A DNA stretch of 13,558 bases. It comes from an uncultured Mobilibacterium sp. (GTDB lineage: Bacteria > Bacillota > Clostridia > Peptostreptococcales > Anaerovoracaceae). The notes below the pieces were generated by a model. The model was not told the DNA's origin and did no database searches. It saw nothing but the letters and a program-made list of their open reading frames with translations. The translations under genes were made by a program, and so were the position numbers. Positions 8,053 to 13,558 of the stretch are shown here, piece after piece; the stretch's first letter is position 1; each line of letters begins with the position of its first letter. The stretch lies in NCBI GenBank assembly GCA_947254375.1, contig CAMYCF010000014.1:1-13558 (forward strand). The letters run 5' to 3'.

Positions 8053-8104
8053 ATCCCCCGAAGATCTGATAAAATCCAGGCAAAACGAGAAAGGGGCGAT
8101 AACC

Positions 8105-9316
8105 ATGAAAATTCAAAATGATTTGTACTTCCGCGAGACGGACACCCTCAAAAAGATAGAGGAGGCGATGCTTGAGAGGACGGAAAATGCCGAATGCAGG
8201 TGCGACCTCATCCACAATAAGCTCGTGAAGATGCCGAGTGAAATCGCCGCCGCAAAGGACGAAAGTTTTTCGTTCGACCCGAAGATGTACATCTATGAAT
8301 ATTTGGGGCGGCCGAAGAACACCTTGGATTTTGCGGACGCGCTGAAAGAGCATTTCGGGCACGACATCGTGTTCCTGAGCGGCAGCAGATACGCGGGCCA
8401 CGGCCCTCTGCGCAAATCGCGCTTCAGAAGAATCGACGACTCCTTCGACAGGGGGGACGAAATCGCCGCCGACGACATGCGCGCTTTTGTGTCGGCATTC
8501 CGAAGTTTCGAAGATATCGACGTCGACCGTGCATGCGAGAAACACGAAGACGAGGCGTTCTGGCGCGACCTTCCTTCTTTCGAAGAATGCGGCCGCATCC
8601 TCATGGACAGATATCTCAAATACGGAGCGTACGGATACGACGAATGGGCGCTTGAGTATTGGGGAACGACTTCCGAGTCGACGCCTGTCGCGTCACTGCA
8701 GTTCGATGAGCCTGAAGATTCAGATGTGCAGGATGATGAAGATCTGTCTTCGGACTTCCTGTACTTACTCTCCTGGGAGTCGGTCAACGCGCCGTCATTC
8801 CGCATAGTCGAGGCACTCTCACAAATCGTCTGTGACCCTTTCCTTTACGCCGCCGGCGAACTCATCGAGGGTCACAAAGGAGAAACCGTCAGCGACTTCA
8901 ACAACTATCTCGAAATATCCTATATGGATAAAAAGCCGCAGATGGTTGCAAGACTCCGCAGAGACGGCACCCGCACCTTGAAGATGCGGGTGCCTTATTT
9001 TTTATCCTACCCTTGGAAGCCTATCTTTTTATCCTTCCTCACCGACTGCTCTGCCGGTTTCAGGATGTCCTCCGCCGTGAGCGTGAGGATTTCCGAATCG
9101 CTCAGTGAATCAGAGCCCTTCTTGACGAGCCTTGAGCCGTGTGCCATACGCGCCTGCTCTATGATATTGCGCACATATCGCCCGTTCCCGAACTCCTTCT
9201 GCTCCTTTGCGACCCCGAATATCGTCTCAAGCTTATCGACCGCATCGTCGCTGATTCTCATTCCGTTCTTGTCCACCATGAGTTTCGCTATATCGCAGAG
9301 CTCCGGCACGCTGTAA
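8105..9316 (+). CDS. Api92/DUF1281-like protein lacking a stop before its terminator
   Basis: The start is ATG at 8105 with AAGGGG (8091-8096) eight bases upstream. The codons up to about 8965 (287 residues) look genuinely coding. The acidic soluble product has features I associate with the Api92-like/DUF1281 ferredoxin-like family of phages, plasmids and integrated elements: an N-terminal CDLIHNKLVKMPSEI block (compare FNKIIPMP), the YDEWALEYWGT motif at about 178-188 (compare YDWCIENWGTKW), and YLLSWESVNAPSFRIVEALS. The molecular function of that family is not known. No stop occurs before the strong terminator hairpin at 8966-9003. The frame instead continues antisense through the AAA+ gene and stops only at 9314-9316, giving a tail that is very unlikely to be native. 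Either the 3' end is frameshifted (a TGA lies in the next frame at 8979-8981) or it makes a non-stop mRNA. The frame is also open upstream of 8105 to about 7253, but that part is antisense to the ATPase gene. Confidence 0.6.
   Translation: MKIQNDLYFRETDTLKKIEEAMLERTENAECRCDLIHNKLVKMPSEIAAAKDESFSFDPKMYIYEYLGRPKNTLDFADALKEHFGHDIVFLSGSRYAGHGPLRKSRFRRIDDSFDRGDEIAADDMRAFVSAFRSFEDIDVDRACEKHEDEAFWRDLPSFEECGRILMDRYLKYGAYGYDEWALEYWGTTSESTPVASLQFDEPEDSDVQDDEDLSSDFLYLLSWESVNAPSFRIVEALSQIVCDPFLYAAGELIEGHKGETVSDFNNYLEISYMDKKPQMVARLRRDGTRTLKMRVPYFLSYPWKPIFLSFLTDCSAGFRMSSAVSVRISESLSESEPFLTSLEPCAIRACSMILRTYRPFPNSFCSFATPNIVSSLSTASSLILIPFLSTMSFAISQSSGTL
8966..9003 (+). terminator. Strong intrinsic terminator inside the stop-less reading frame
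   Basis: GGCACCCGCA (8966-8975) pairs perfectly over 10 bp with TGCGGGTGCC (8985-8994), with a 9-base loop and then TTATTTTTT (8995-9003). On the minus strand no T run follows the hairpin, so it serves the + strand gene and not the convergent AAA+ gene. Confidence 0.88.
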
Positions 9317-9384
9317 TTTTTAAACGGTATATGAAATGCTATACGCGACCTGAGCCCAGGGTTCCGCTGCAGGAAGCTCTCCAT
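9007..9384 (-). CDS. AAA+ ATPase, C-terminal fragment (125 aa)
   Basis: This frame carries the end of the same ATPase: MESFLQRNPGLRSRIAFHIPF (arginine-finger region), then the helical lid with EFGNGRYVRNIIEQA (sensor 2-like Arg). Its first ATG (9382-9384) overlaps the upstream TGA as TGATG, so coupled re-initiation is conceivable, but this Met corresponds to an internal residue of intact homologues. The stop is TAG at 9007. Confidence 0.55.
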   Translation of the reverse strand: MESFLQRNPGLRSRIAFHIPFKNYSVPELCDIAKLMVDKNGMRISDDAVDKLETIFGVAKEQKEFGNGRYVRNIIEQARMAHGSRLVKKGSDSLSDSEILTLTAEDILKPAEQSVRKDKKIGFQG

Positions 9385-10850
9385 CAGGTCCGGGTAGCCG
9401 GCGAAATCACGATTACGTCGTCGCGGTGGTTTTCCATCTCCTGAACTATCGTATTTATCGCTTCATCGCCGAATGAGCCGGTTCTCCCGTTCAGCAGTGA
9501 GTACGCTTCATCGATAAAAAGCACGCTGCCCTCTGCCAGCTTGAACTTCTCTTTTATTATCGGAGCCGTCCAGCCGACGAATTTACCGACGAGGTCGCCG
9601 CGGCCGACTTCTATGAGCCTCCCCTTTGACAGTATCCCGTTCTCTTTCATTATACGGGCATAGAGCCTGGCGACCGTCGTTTTGGCCGTCCCCTGTTCCC
9701 CGGTAAAAACCATGTGCCTGCTTATCTGCTTATCCGCGAGCCCCCTGTCCGCGAACAGCTTTCGGCTCTTCTCGAAATTGATTGCTTCGTTTATGAGCGC
9801 CTTCACATCGTCGAGCCCGACCATGTTCATCAGCTCTTCGTAAGCCGTTCCTTCCGGTTTCTTCATTTCGAGTTCTTTTTTTACGGTGGCGAGCTCCCTG
9901 TACTGCGGATATACCGTTGCGCGCAGGTTCTCATTGTACCATTCTTCGAATATGGCCTGAAGGTCCGCGGCGAGGTAGGTCTCCTGCTTCTCCAGCCTTC
10001 TGAAAAGGGCTTCGTTGGCGGCCGCATCGCGCTCCTCTGCCAGAAGCTTCAGATACTCTTTCGCTTCATCGTAGGCGGCGAACTTTTCATTTATTTCAAC
10101 GAAACATATCGTATCGGAATAGGAGTACAACGCAGCCTTGATTCGGTTCGCGGCGTTCGGCAGGCAAAAAGCGGTGAGCACCTGATTGCGGTACCTTTTC
10201 ATCACGTCGCAAATCTTTTCAAGCGTATCATCGTCGCCGTATACCTCCTCGTCTTCTGCATCGCCGGGTGATATGCAGTCGATGAATACCGCACCGCCCT
10301 CGCAGCTCCTGTAAAGACTGTCGAGACAGTGCATGCCGCAGTCGCGGCCCGACCTTATACGCAGGTACACACATCTCTTGTTGCTTATCCTGCCGGCATC
10401 GTAAAGAGCCTGCGACAGGAGTTTCGTCGTCTCTCTTTTGAGCCTTTTATCTTCCGTCCTGATGATATAGTGCACGGGGTGACCGCTCGCATTGCCGACC
10501 TCTCTGCCCGCGTATATGCGGTCGAGTTCCGCGATAAAAGCGTCTTTTGCCATGTTTTGGCCCGCCTTTTGGTAAATCGTCTCCCTGTCGCTCTCTTCGA
10601 TGATTTTTTCCGTAGCGTCGTATGAGCGCCAAGACGAGCGCGTGTCGAGCACGGAAATGTCTAATTGCTCGAGGATATCGTCGTCTTCGAAAACATAATG
10701 CGCCCGTCCTGCCCGAACCAGCATCTTTTGGATGCTGCTGAATTTGATTTCCGAGACGGTAACGTCCGTCGCCTTCGGGTAGTTCTTTTCGATAAAATCC
10801 CGTACAGCGTTCCCGTAATCCCCAAGGCCGTTTACTATTGCGCCCATCAC
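9384..10850 (-). CDS. AAA+ ATPase, N-terminal fragment (488 aa)
   Basis: This is the long uninterrupted part of the broken AAA+ gene. It contains the degenerate AAA-like module, Walker A and Walker B, but ends at TGA 9384-9386 after the wrong-frame residues SPATRT, just where the sensor 1 strand should be. If translated from GTG 10850 or ATG 10847 (GGGAGA lies upstream, so re-initiation is possible), it would give a protein without arginine finger or lid. Confidence 0.6.
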   Translation of the reverse strand: MMGAIVNGLGDYGNAVRDFIEKNYPKATDVTVSEIKFSSIQKMLVRAGRAHYVFEDDDILEQLDISVLDTRSSWRSYDATEKIIEESDRETIYQKAGQNMAKDAFIAELDRIYAGREVGNASGHPVHYIIRTEDKRLKRETTKLLSQALYDAGRISNKRCVYLRIRSGRDCGMHCLDSLYRSCEGGAVFIDCISPGDAEDEEVYGDDDTLEKICDVMKRYRNQVLTAFCLPNAANRIKAALYSYSDTICFVEINEKFAAYDEAKEYLKLLAEERDAAANEALFRRLEKQETYLAADLQAIFEEWYNENLRATVYPQYRELATVKKELEMKKPEGTAYEELMNMVGLDDVKALINEAINFEKSRKLFADRGLADKQISRHMVFTGEQGTAKTTVARLYARIMKENGILSKGRLIEVGRGDLVGKFVGWTAPIIKEKFKLAEGSVLFIDEAYSLLNGRTGSFGDEAINTIVQEMENHRDDVIVISPATRT

Positions 10851-11076
10851 TGCTCTCCCGTCGCCCTCATGCTCGACGAAACAATACAGCTTATCCTCAA
10901 ATTCGCTGTTGAAAGAGGCACTCTTCTCTGCGATTTCTTTGACCTGTGCGGCGTAGTCATGTCTGTTCTCCGTCTCACGGATTTCATTCGTAATACATTA
11001 TACATTCGATTTTCAAAAATTTCATAGTTTGCCTCCGTGTCATTTCTCTTAATAAAAACGTCATCTTTATGGGCTG

Positions 11077-11082
11077 ATTATA
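11077..11082 (-). promoter_or_regulatory. -10 box candidate of the AAA+ gene
   Basis: The minus strand has a perfect TATAAT at 11077-11082, about 52 bases before the ATG at 11025. The -35 region at 16-18 bases is only T-rich (GTTTAT/TTTATT), so the promoter call is moderate. Confidence 0.4.
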
Positions 11083-11185
11083 AAATTTTGCCTTCCAAAA
11101 TAAACGCAAACGCGTCCCATAAAAGGCGCGCATCCCGCTATACACAAGCAACCCCTCTCGCCGCCTGCGTCCGCCGCACGCAAAG

Positions 11186-11212
11186 ATCCCCTCCGTAAAC
11201 TTCGGAGGGGAT
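11186..11212 (-). terminator. Hairpin after the WYL regulator gene
   Basis: A perfect 10-bp inverted repeat, ATCCCCTCCG (11186-11195) and CGGAGGGGAT (11203-11212), with a 7-base loop lies 18 bp past the WYL stop. On the minus strand only CTTTG follows, a weak T run. Termination is likely but not typical. It separates the WYL and AAA+ transcription units. Confidence 0.6.
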
Positions 11213-11229
11213 AAAACTTTTTATAAACC

Positions 11230-12219
11230 TTACTCGTATTTTTCCACGGCGTCGGCCAGGATCTCTTTTATGCGGTCACGAAGCGCGACCGGAGTTTTTA
11301 TCTCCACATGGTTCACGTACTGCATCGCCCAGTGCTCCATCGCCATCGGGCTCGCGACGATGCTGACCTGCACTTTATCTTCATCGCCTTTCATTTTATT
11401 GCACACGATATCCTTGCCGAACCAATCGATGATCTGATCCATGATGACGGCGTCGGCTACAAAAGTTATCTGCTCCGGCTTGTCAGTATACATGTACGGC
11501 AGCTTGGTGGACAACGCCTTGTAGTCTATCCCGTCTTCATATCCCGGTATATCTTCGAGCTTCCGCCCCTCCTGCTCTTTAAGCAGCTTGATGTTCTGGA
11601 TGTGGTCGAGCCGATGAAAGATCATATGCTCCCACCTGTCGCTGAAAGCCATCAAATAGTAGCGCTGATTGTGCAGCAGCATCTCGTACGGGGTCACCGT
11701 ATGGGTCGAACTCTTATGGAGCTGACGGTCGATCCCGTGTTTATAATAGTCGTACTGTATTTTTATTTTCTTGGCGATCGCTTCGTCTATCAGGTCGATG
11801 TTCAGGAAAGTCTGCTGGTTGTCCGTTTTGTTCCACGCGTCGACCGAACGTATGCTCCGAATACGCGACTCGAAATTTTCGCTCGGTATCTGACAGAGCT
11901 TTTCGATCATATCTTTAGATTGGTGCGGCGCAATGTGACGGCTCAACAGGATGCCGTCGATGAGCATGCGGATCTCTGACTCCTCGAGCAGTCTCTCGTC
12001 AAGGTAAATTCCGCCGGTTCCGGATTTGATATCTATCTCTGCCTCACGAAGAAGATTGAGGTTGCGTGAAACCGCTTTTCGCTCCAGCGCGATGGAGTAT
12101 TCATCTTCCAAATATTCTCTGATCTTATCCTGCGTCAGAAGGTGGTCACGGTCGCTGTGTTTCTGTAAAATCTGCCAGATGCGGATCAGGGCAAGTTTTT
12201 TCGGTTCGCTCTCAGCCAT
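11230..12219 (-). CDS. WYL-domain transcription regulator
   Basis: This is a 329-residue DNA-binding regulator. The N-terminal part (about residues 1-80) is a winged helix-turn-helix with TQDKIREYLEDEYSIALERKAVSRNLNLL. A middle WYL domain follows, where the name motif reads YYL in HNQRYYLMAF and is followed by the arginine-bearing strand MIFHRLDHIQNI. A C-terminal WCX-like extension ends the protein. WYL domains sense ligands such as nucleic acid or nucleotides in several characterised members; the ligand here is unknown. The start at 12219 (MAESEPKKLALIRIW) is preferred because GGGAGAG lies just upstream and the HTH starts there. A longer frame from 12309 would translate a repeated non-coding operator-like element. 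The neighbours are the broken AAA+ gene downstream and a divergent flavodoxin. The 21-22 bp direct repeat at 12233-12280 suggests autoregulation. Confidence 0.88.
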   Translation of the reverse strand: MAESEPKKLALIRIWQILQKHSDRDHLLTQDKIREYLEDEYSIALERKAVSRNLNLLREAEIDIKSGTGGIYLDERLLEESEIRMLIDGILLSRHIAPHQSKDMIEKLCQIPSENFESRIRSIRSVDAWNKTDNQQTFLNIDLIDEAIAKKIKIQYDYYKHGIDRQLHKSSTHTVTPYEMLLHNQRYYLMAFSDRWEHMIFHRLDHIQNIKLLKEQEGRKLEDIPGYEDGIDYKALSTKLPYMYTDKPEQITFVADAVIMDQIIDWFGKDIVCNKMKGDEDKVQVSIVASPMAMEHWAMQYVNHVEIKTPVALRDRIKEILADAVEKYE

Positions 12220-12232
12220 GTCATCTCTCCCT

Positions 12233-12280
12233 ATGTTTATCGGTAAAAATGCCTCCATATGTTTCATCGGTAAAAATGCC
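12233..12280 (-). repeat. Direct repeat, probable operator of the WYL gene
   Basis: Two copies of a 21-22 bp unit, ATGTTT(C)ATCGGTAAAAATGCC, lie at 12233-12253 and 12259-12280. They share a perfect 15-base core and differ by one inserted C. They sit between the WYL start codon and its likely promoter, a classic place for a repressor site. The binding protein (WYL itself or another) is inferred. Confidence 0.55.
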
Positions 12281-12299
12281 GCTTTTTCAACGTGTCTAA

Positions 12300-12328
12300 A
12301 TGTTATCACGATTCACGCGGCACTGCAA
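12300..12328 (-). promoter_or_regulatory. Possible promoter of the WYL gene
   Basis: On the minus strand TTGCAG (12323-12328), a 17-base spacer and TAACAT (12300-12305) form a weak SigA-type promoter. It would place the start site directly before the 12233-12280 repeats. Confidence 0.35.
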
Positions 12329-12375
12329 TGCGCCTGCCCCGGCCGCACATTTCGAAATATATGCCGGAATCGGTA

Positions 12376-12404
12376 TTGTTTAATTGCACGTTATAATTTA
12401 TAAT
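12376..12404 (+). promoter_or_regulatory. Promoter of the flavodoxin gene
   Basis: TTGTTT (12376-12381), a 17-base spacer and a perfect TATAAT (12399-12404) form a strong SigA-type promoter, with a start near 12411. The leader is about 65 bases. Confidence 0.72.
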
Positions 12405-12420
12405 GCAGTAAGAGATATCT

Positions 12421-12439
12421 AACCGCTTAATAAGCGGTT
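12421..12439 (+). repeat. Inverted repeat in the flavodoxin leader
   Basis: AACCGCTT (12421-12428) and AAGCGGTT (12432-12439) form a perfect 8-bp dyad with a 3-base centre, about 10 bases after the predicted transcription start. It could be a repressor operator or a small 5' stem-loop protecting the mRNA. No T run follows it directly, so it is not a normal terminator. Confidence 0.5.
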
Positions 12440-12475
12440 GTAACGTATAGCAAATCGATTTTTTTAGGAGGGTAT

Positions 12476-12895
12476 ATGAAACTTGGTATAGTATATTGGT
12501 CGGGCACCGGAAACACGGAGAAGCTGGCGGAGAGAGCAAAGGAGACCGCAGCCGCAAAAGGTGCCGAAGTTGTTTTTTCGGATATCGACGGCATCGACAG
12601 AGATGCATTTTTCGCAGCCGACGCGTTCATGATCGGCGGACCTGCTCAGGGTACCGAGGAGATCGCTGAGGACATGCTGGACTTCACGGAGAGCATCGGC
12701 TCCGAGCTTTCGGGCAAAAAAGTCGTTCTTTTCGGCTCGTTCGGCTGGGGGGACGGCGCATACATGGAGGACTGGTCGGAAAAACTCACCTCGAAGGGCG
12801 CGGTCATGGCAGCGGACCCCGTTGTTTGCCTGCAGGAGCCTGATGACGACGCGTTCGCCGCGATCGACGCTGCGGTCGATACGCTTTTAGCCTAG
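12476..12895 (+). CDS. Flavodoxin (short-chain, FMN-binding)
   Basis: This is a 139-residue soluble electron carrier. The N-terminus MKLGIVYWSGTGNTEKLAE contains the phosphate-binding loop SGTGNT (residues 9-14) that holds FMN. The later VVLFGSFGWGDGAYMEDW segment matches the second FMN-contact loop of the family, with Trp95-like and Tyr residues likely to stack on the ring. The length is normal for a short-chain flavodoxin. It would carry low-potential electrons between cytoplasmic oxidoreductases in place of ferredoxin. AGGAGGG at 12466-12472 is four bases from the ATG. The gene is monocistronic: promoter at 12376-12404, terminator at 12942-12970. It is divergent from the WYL gene. The dyad in its leader suggests regulation, possibly by iron or redox state, but the sequence does not identify a regulator. 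Confidence 0.93.
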   Translation: MKLGIVYWSGTGNTEKLAERAKETAAAKGAEVVFSDIDGIDRDAFFAADAFMIGGPAQGTEEIAEDMLDFTESIGSELSGKKVVLFGSFGWGDGAYMEDWSEKLTSKGAVMAADPVVCLQEPDDDAFAAIDAAVDTLLA

Positions 12896-12941
12896 CCGTC
12901 ATTTCCTTAAAGATACGACAGGTTATGACAAAAATGCGACG

Positions 12942-12970
12942 AAGCCCCTTGAAAAAGGGGCTTTTGTTGT
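12942..12970 (+). terminator. Intrinsic terminator of the flavodoxin gene
   Basis: AAGCCCCTT (12942-12950), a GAAA tetraloop and AAGGGGCTT (12955-12963) form a perfect 9-bp stem, followed by TTGTTGT. It lies 46 bp after the stop codon. Confidence 0.85.
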
Positions 12971-13010
12971 GTGCGCTTTTGAGTATCGCTCTAACGTGTG
13001 CGTTTTTTAC

Positions 13011-13045
13011 GAAAACAGGCAAACGACCTATTTTGATCGTTTGCC
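13011..13045 (-). terminator. Intrinsic terminator of the right-hand surface protein gene
   Basis: On the minus strand GGCAAACGA (13037-13045) pairs with TCGTTTGCC (13018-13026) over 9 bp. TGTTTTC follows. It lies about 75 bp past the stop at 13121. Confidence 0.65.
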
Positions 13046-13120
13046 CGTTTCAAACATTTTTATGACCCGCTTATAAACACTGCATGTACAGCCGGGCCCT
13101 TTTACCCGAAAACGCTTTCG

Positions 13121-13558
13121 CTATTTCTGGTATTTCTTTCTGCCGCAAACAGTGACGCCTGCGAGGCTCAATGCCATGAGCGACATCCACAGTCCGAGAT
13201 CCGCATTGTCTCCAGTGTCAGGGTCGGCAGGAACAGCCGGTTTGACCTTCCACTGAGCTACGTAAACGGCGTTGTCCGTTACTTTGTCGGCGACCTCAGG
13301 CTTCCAGCCCTTGAAGGTATATCCTGCTCTTTCAGGATCTTTTCCGAATGCAGGTGTCTTGTCGCCATATACGAGATCCTTCGTGATCTTGTCAGCGAAG
13401 ACTTTGCCGTCCGCTCCGTCCTTGTAGGTTACAGTGTATTTGTTCTGTTCCCATTTGGCCGTGTAAACGGCATTGCCCGTTACCTTATCGGCAACTTCAG
13501 GAGTCCAGCCCTTGAAGGTATATCCTGCTCTTTCAGGATCTTTTCCGAATGCAGGTGT
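13121..13558 (-). CDS. Wall-anchored protein with InlB/Flg_new-type repeats (C-terminal part)
   Basis: This is the last 145 codons of a surface protein that begins beyond the right edge. The visible part has one partial and one full repeat of the InlB B-repeat/Listeria-Bacteroides type: TPAFGKDPERAGYTFKGW, then PEVADKVT-NAVY-A-W, then YTVTYKDGADGKVF. The period is 67 residues. Such repeats form stiff stalks in adhesins. The end is PADPDTGD, a hydrophobic segment (LWMSLMALSLAGVTV) and the tail GRKKYQK, a sortase-type signal with DPDTG in place of LPxTG. This is the same variant style as the protein at 280-3057, so both may use one sortase. The stop is TAG at 13121-13123, and a terminator follows at 13011-13045. 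The N-terminal ligand-binding part and the length are unknown. Confidence 0.85.
   Translation of the reverse strand, partial: TPAFGKDPERAGYTFKGWTPEVADKVTGNAVYTAKWEQNKYTVTYKDGADGKVFADKITKDLVYGDKTPAFGKDPERAGYTFKGWKPEVADKVTDNAVYVAQWKVKPAVPADPDTGDNADLGLWMSLMALSLAGVTVCGRKKYQK
13303..13558 (-). repeat. Tandem coding repeat, 201-bp period
   Basis: A 55-bp block at 13303-13357 is repeated without mismatch at 13504-13558, exactly 201 bp (67 codons) apart. The sequence between the blocks and next to them is similar but diverged. More copies probably lie beyond the window. Confidence 0.85.

Larger units (their letters stand above)
9007..11025 (-). pseudogene. CbxX/SpoVK-type AAA+ ATPase with two frame disruptions
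   Basis: This was originally one AAA+ protein of about 670 residues. An ATG at 11025 with GGAGGC (11031-11036) opens a frame that stops after 13 codons (MKFLKIECIMYYE). One base off, coding-like sequence (IRETENRHDYAAQ...) runs into the long frame, so a lesion is likely within 10984-10998. Numbering from GTG 10850, a degenerate AAA-like module (about 120-270) has only a Walker B-like GGAVFID. A linker leads to an active-looking module with Walker A GEQGTAKTT (384-392) and Walker B FIDEA (Asp447, Glu448). After RDDVIVI the frame breaks at 9404-9407: one extra T restores FAGYPDLMESF, the family consensus. The downstream frame carries RNPGLRSRIAF and the C-terminal lid. Family members are hexameric remodelling ATPases. 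The target here is unknown. It is probably inactive as a single chain. Confidence 0.75.

Noticed and set aside
7253..8104. In-frame + strand extension upstream of the 8105 start, giving a 687-residue protein
   Set aside because: This part is antisense to the EcsA-like ATPase gene and crosses two terminators. AAGGGG and the family-like N-terminus support ATG 8105.
9400..9410. Programmed -1 ribosomal frameshift in the AAA+ gene
   Set aside because: The shift direction fits, but no X-XXY-YYZ slippery heptamer and no obvious downstream pseudoknot were seen. A plain one-base deletion in a T run is simpler.
12239..12280. CRISPR-like repeat
   Set aside because: There are only two copies with an 11-12 base gap, no further units and no cas genes, so a promoter direct repeat is the better reading.
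12220..12309. N-terminal extension of the WYL protein from ATG 12309
   Set aside because: It translates the direct repeat, lacks a ribosome binding site, and lies before the HTH. GGGAGAG supports the start at 12219.
12451..12465. AAATCGATTT dyad followed by T's as an attenuator before the flavodoxin ATG
   Set aside because: The stem is short and AT-only, too weak for termination, and it abuts the ribosome binding site.

Overview
The window reads as chromosomal DNA from a Gram-positive, low-to-medium GC anaerobe, most likely a member of the class Clostridia. This rests on strong AGGAGG-type ribosome binding sites, CnaB and InlB-repeat surface proteins with C-terminal sortase-type anchors, ABC-2 export operons and an ISL3-type transposase end. 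A closer placement (for example the Anaerovoracaceae/Mogibacterium group) is only a guess.

Layout, left to right. At 1-177 lies the C-terminal end of an ISL3-family transposase (+). At 280-3057 (-) is a large secreted, wall-anchored protein with a beta-helix stalk and three CnaB domains. It has its own promoter, leader and terminator. From 3425 to 7921 (-) are two ATPase/permease export pairs: one with a DrrA-like ATPase and ABC-2 permease (3425-5249), and one with an EcsA-like ATPase and a large 575-residue permease (5375-7921). A + strand gene for an Api92/DUF1281-like protein starts at 8105 and runs, without a stop codon, into a strong terminator at 8966-9003. Converging on it from the other side is a broken CbxX/SpoVK-type AAA+ ATPase gene (9007-11025, -) with a one-base frameshift in the catalytic module and a probable second lesion near its 5' end. 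Next is a WYL-domain transcription regulator (11230-12219, -) preceded by a conspicuous direct repeat. Divergent from it is a small flavodoxin (12476-12895, +). The window ends inside a second wall-anchored protein (13121-13558, -) with 67-residue InlB/Flg_new-type repeats.

The genes fall into three themes. The outer parts encode cell-surface display: two proteins whose anchors share a DTGD motif instead of LPxTG, which suggests a common sortase. The 3.4-7.9 kb part encodes membrane export. The 8.1-11.0 kb part is an accessory-looking locus in which both genes have disrupted reading frames, while every complete gene outside it is intact. That contrast suggests decay of a mobile or accessory module, although sequencing error cannot be excluded from sequence alone.

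I found no tRNA, rRNA or CRISPR array. The most unusual signals are the stop-less gene ending in an intrinsic terminator, the split AAA+ ATPase whose frameshift creates a TGATG stop/start overlap, two tandem + strand terminators lying between divergent genes with no visible gene upstream, and the operator-like direct repeat in front of the WYL gene.
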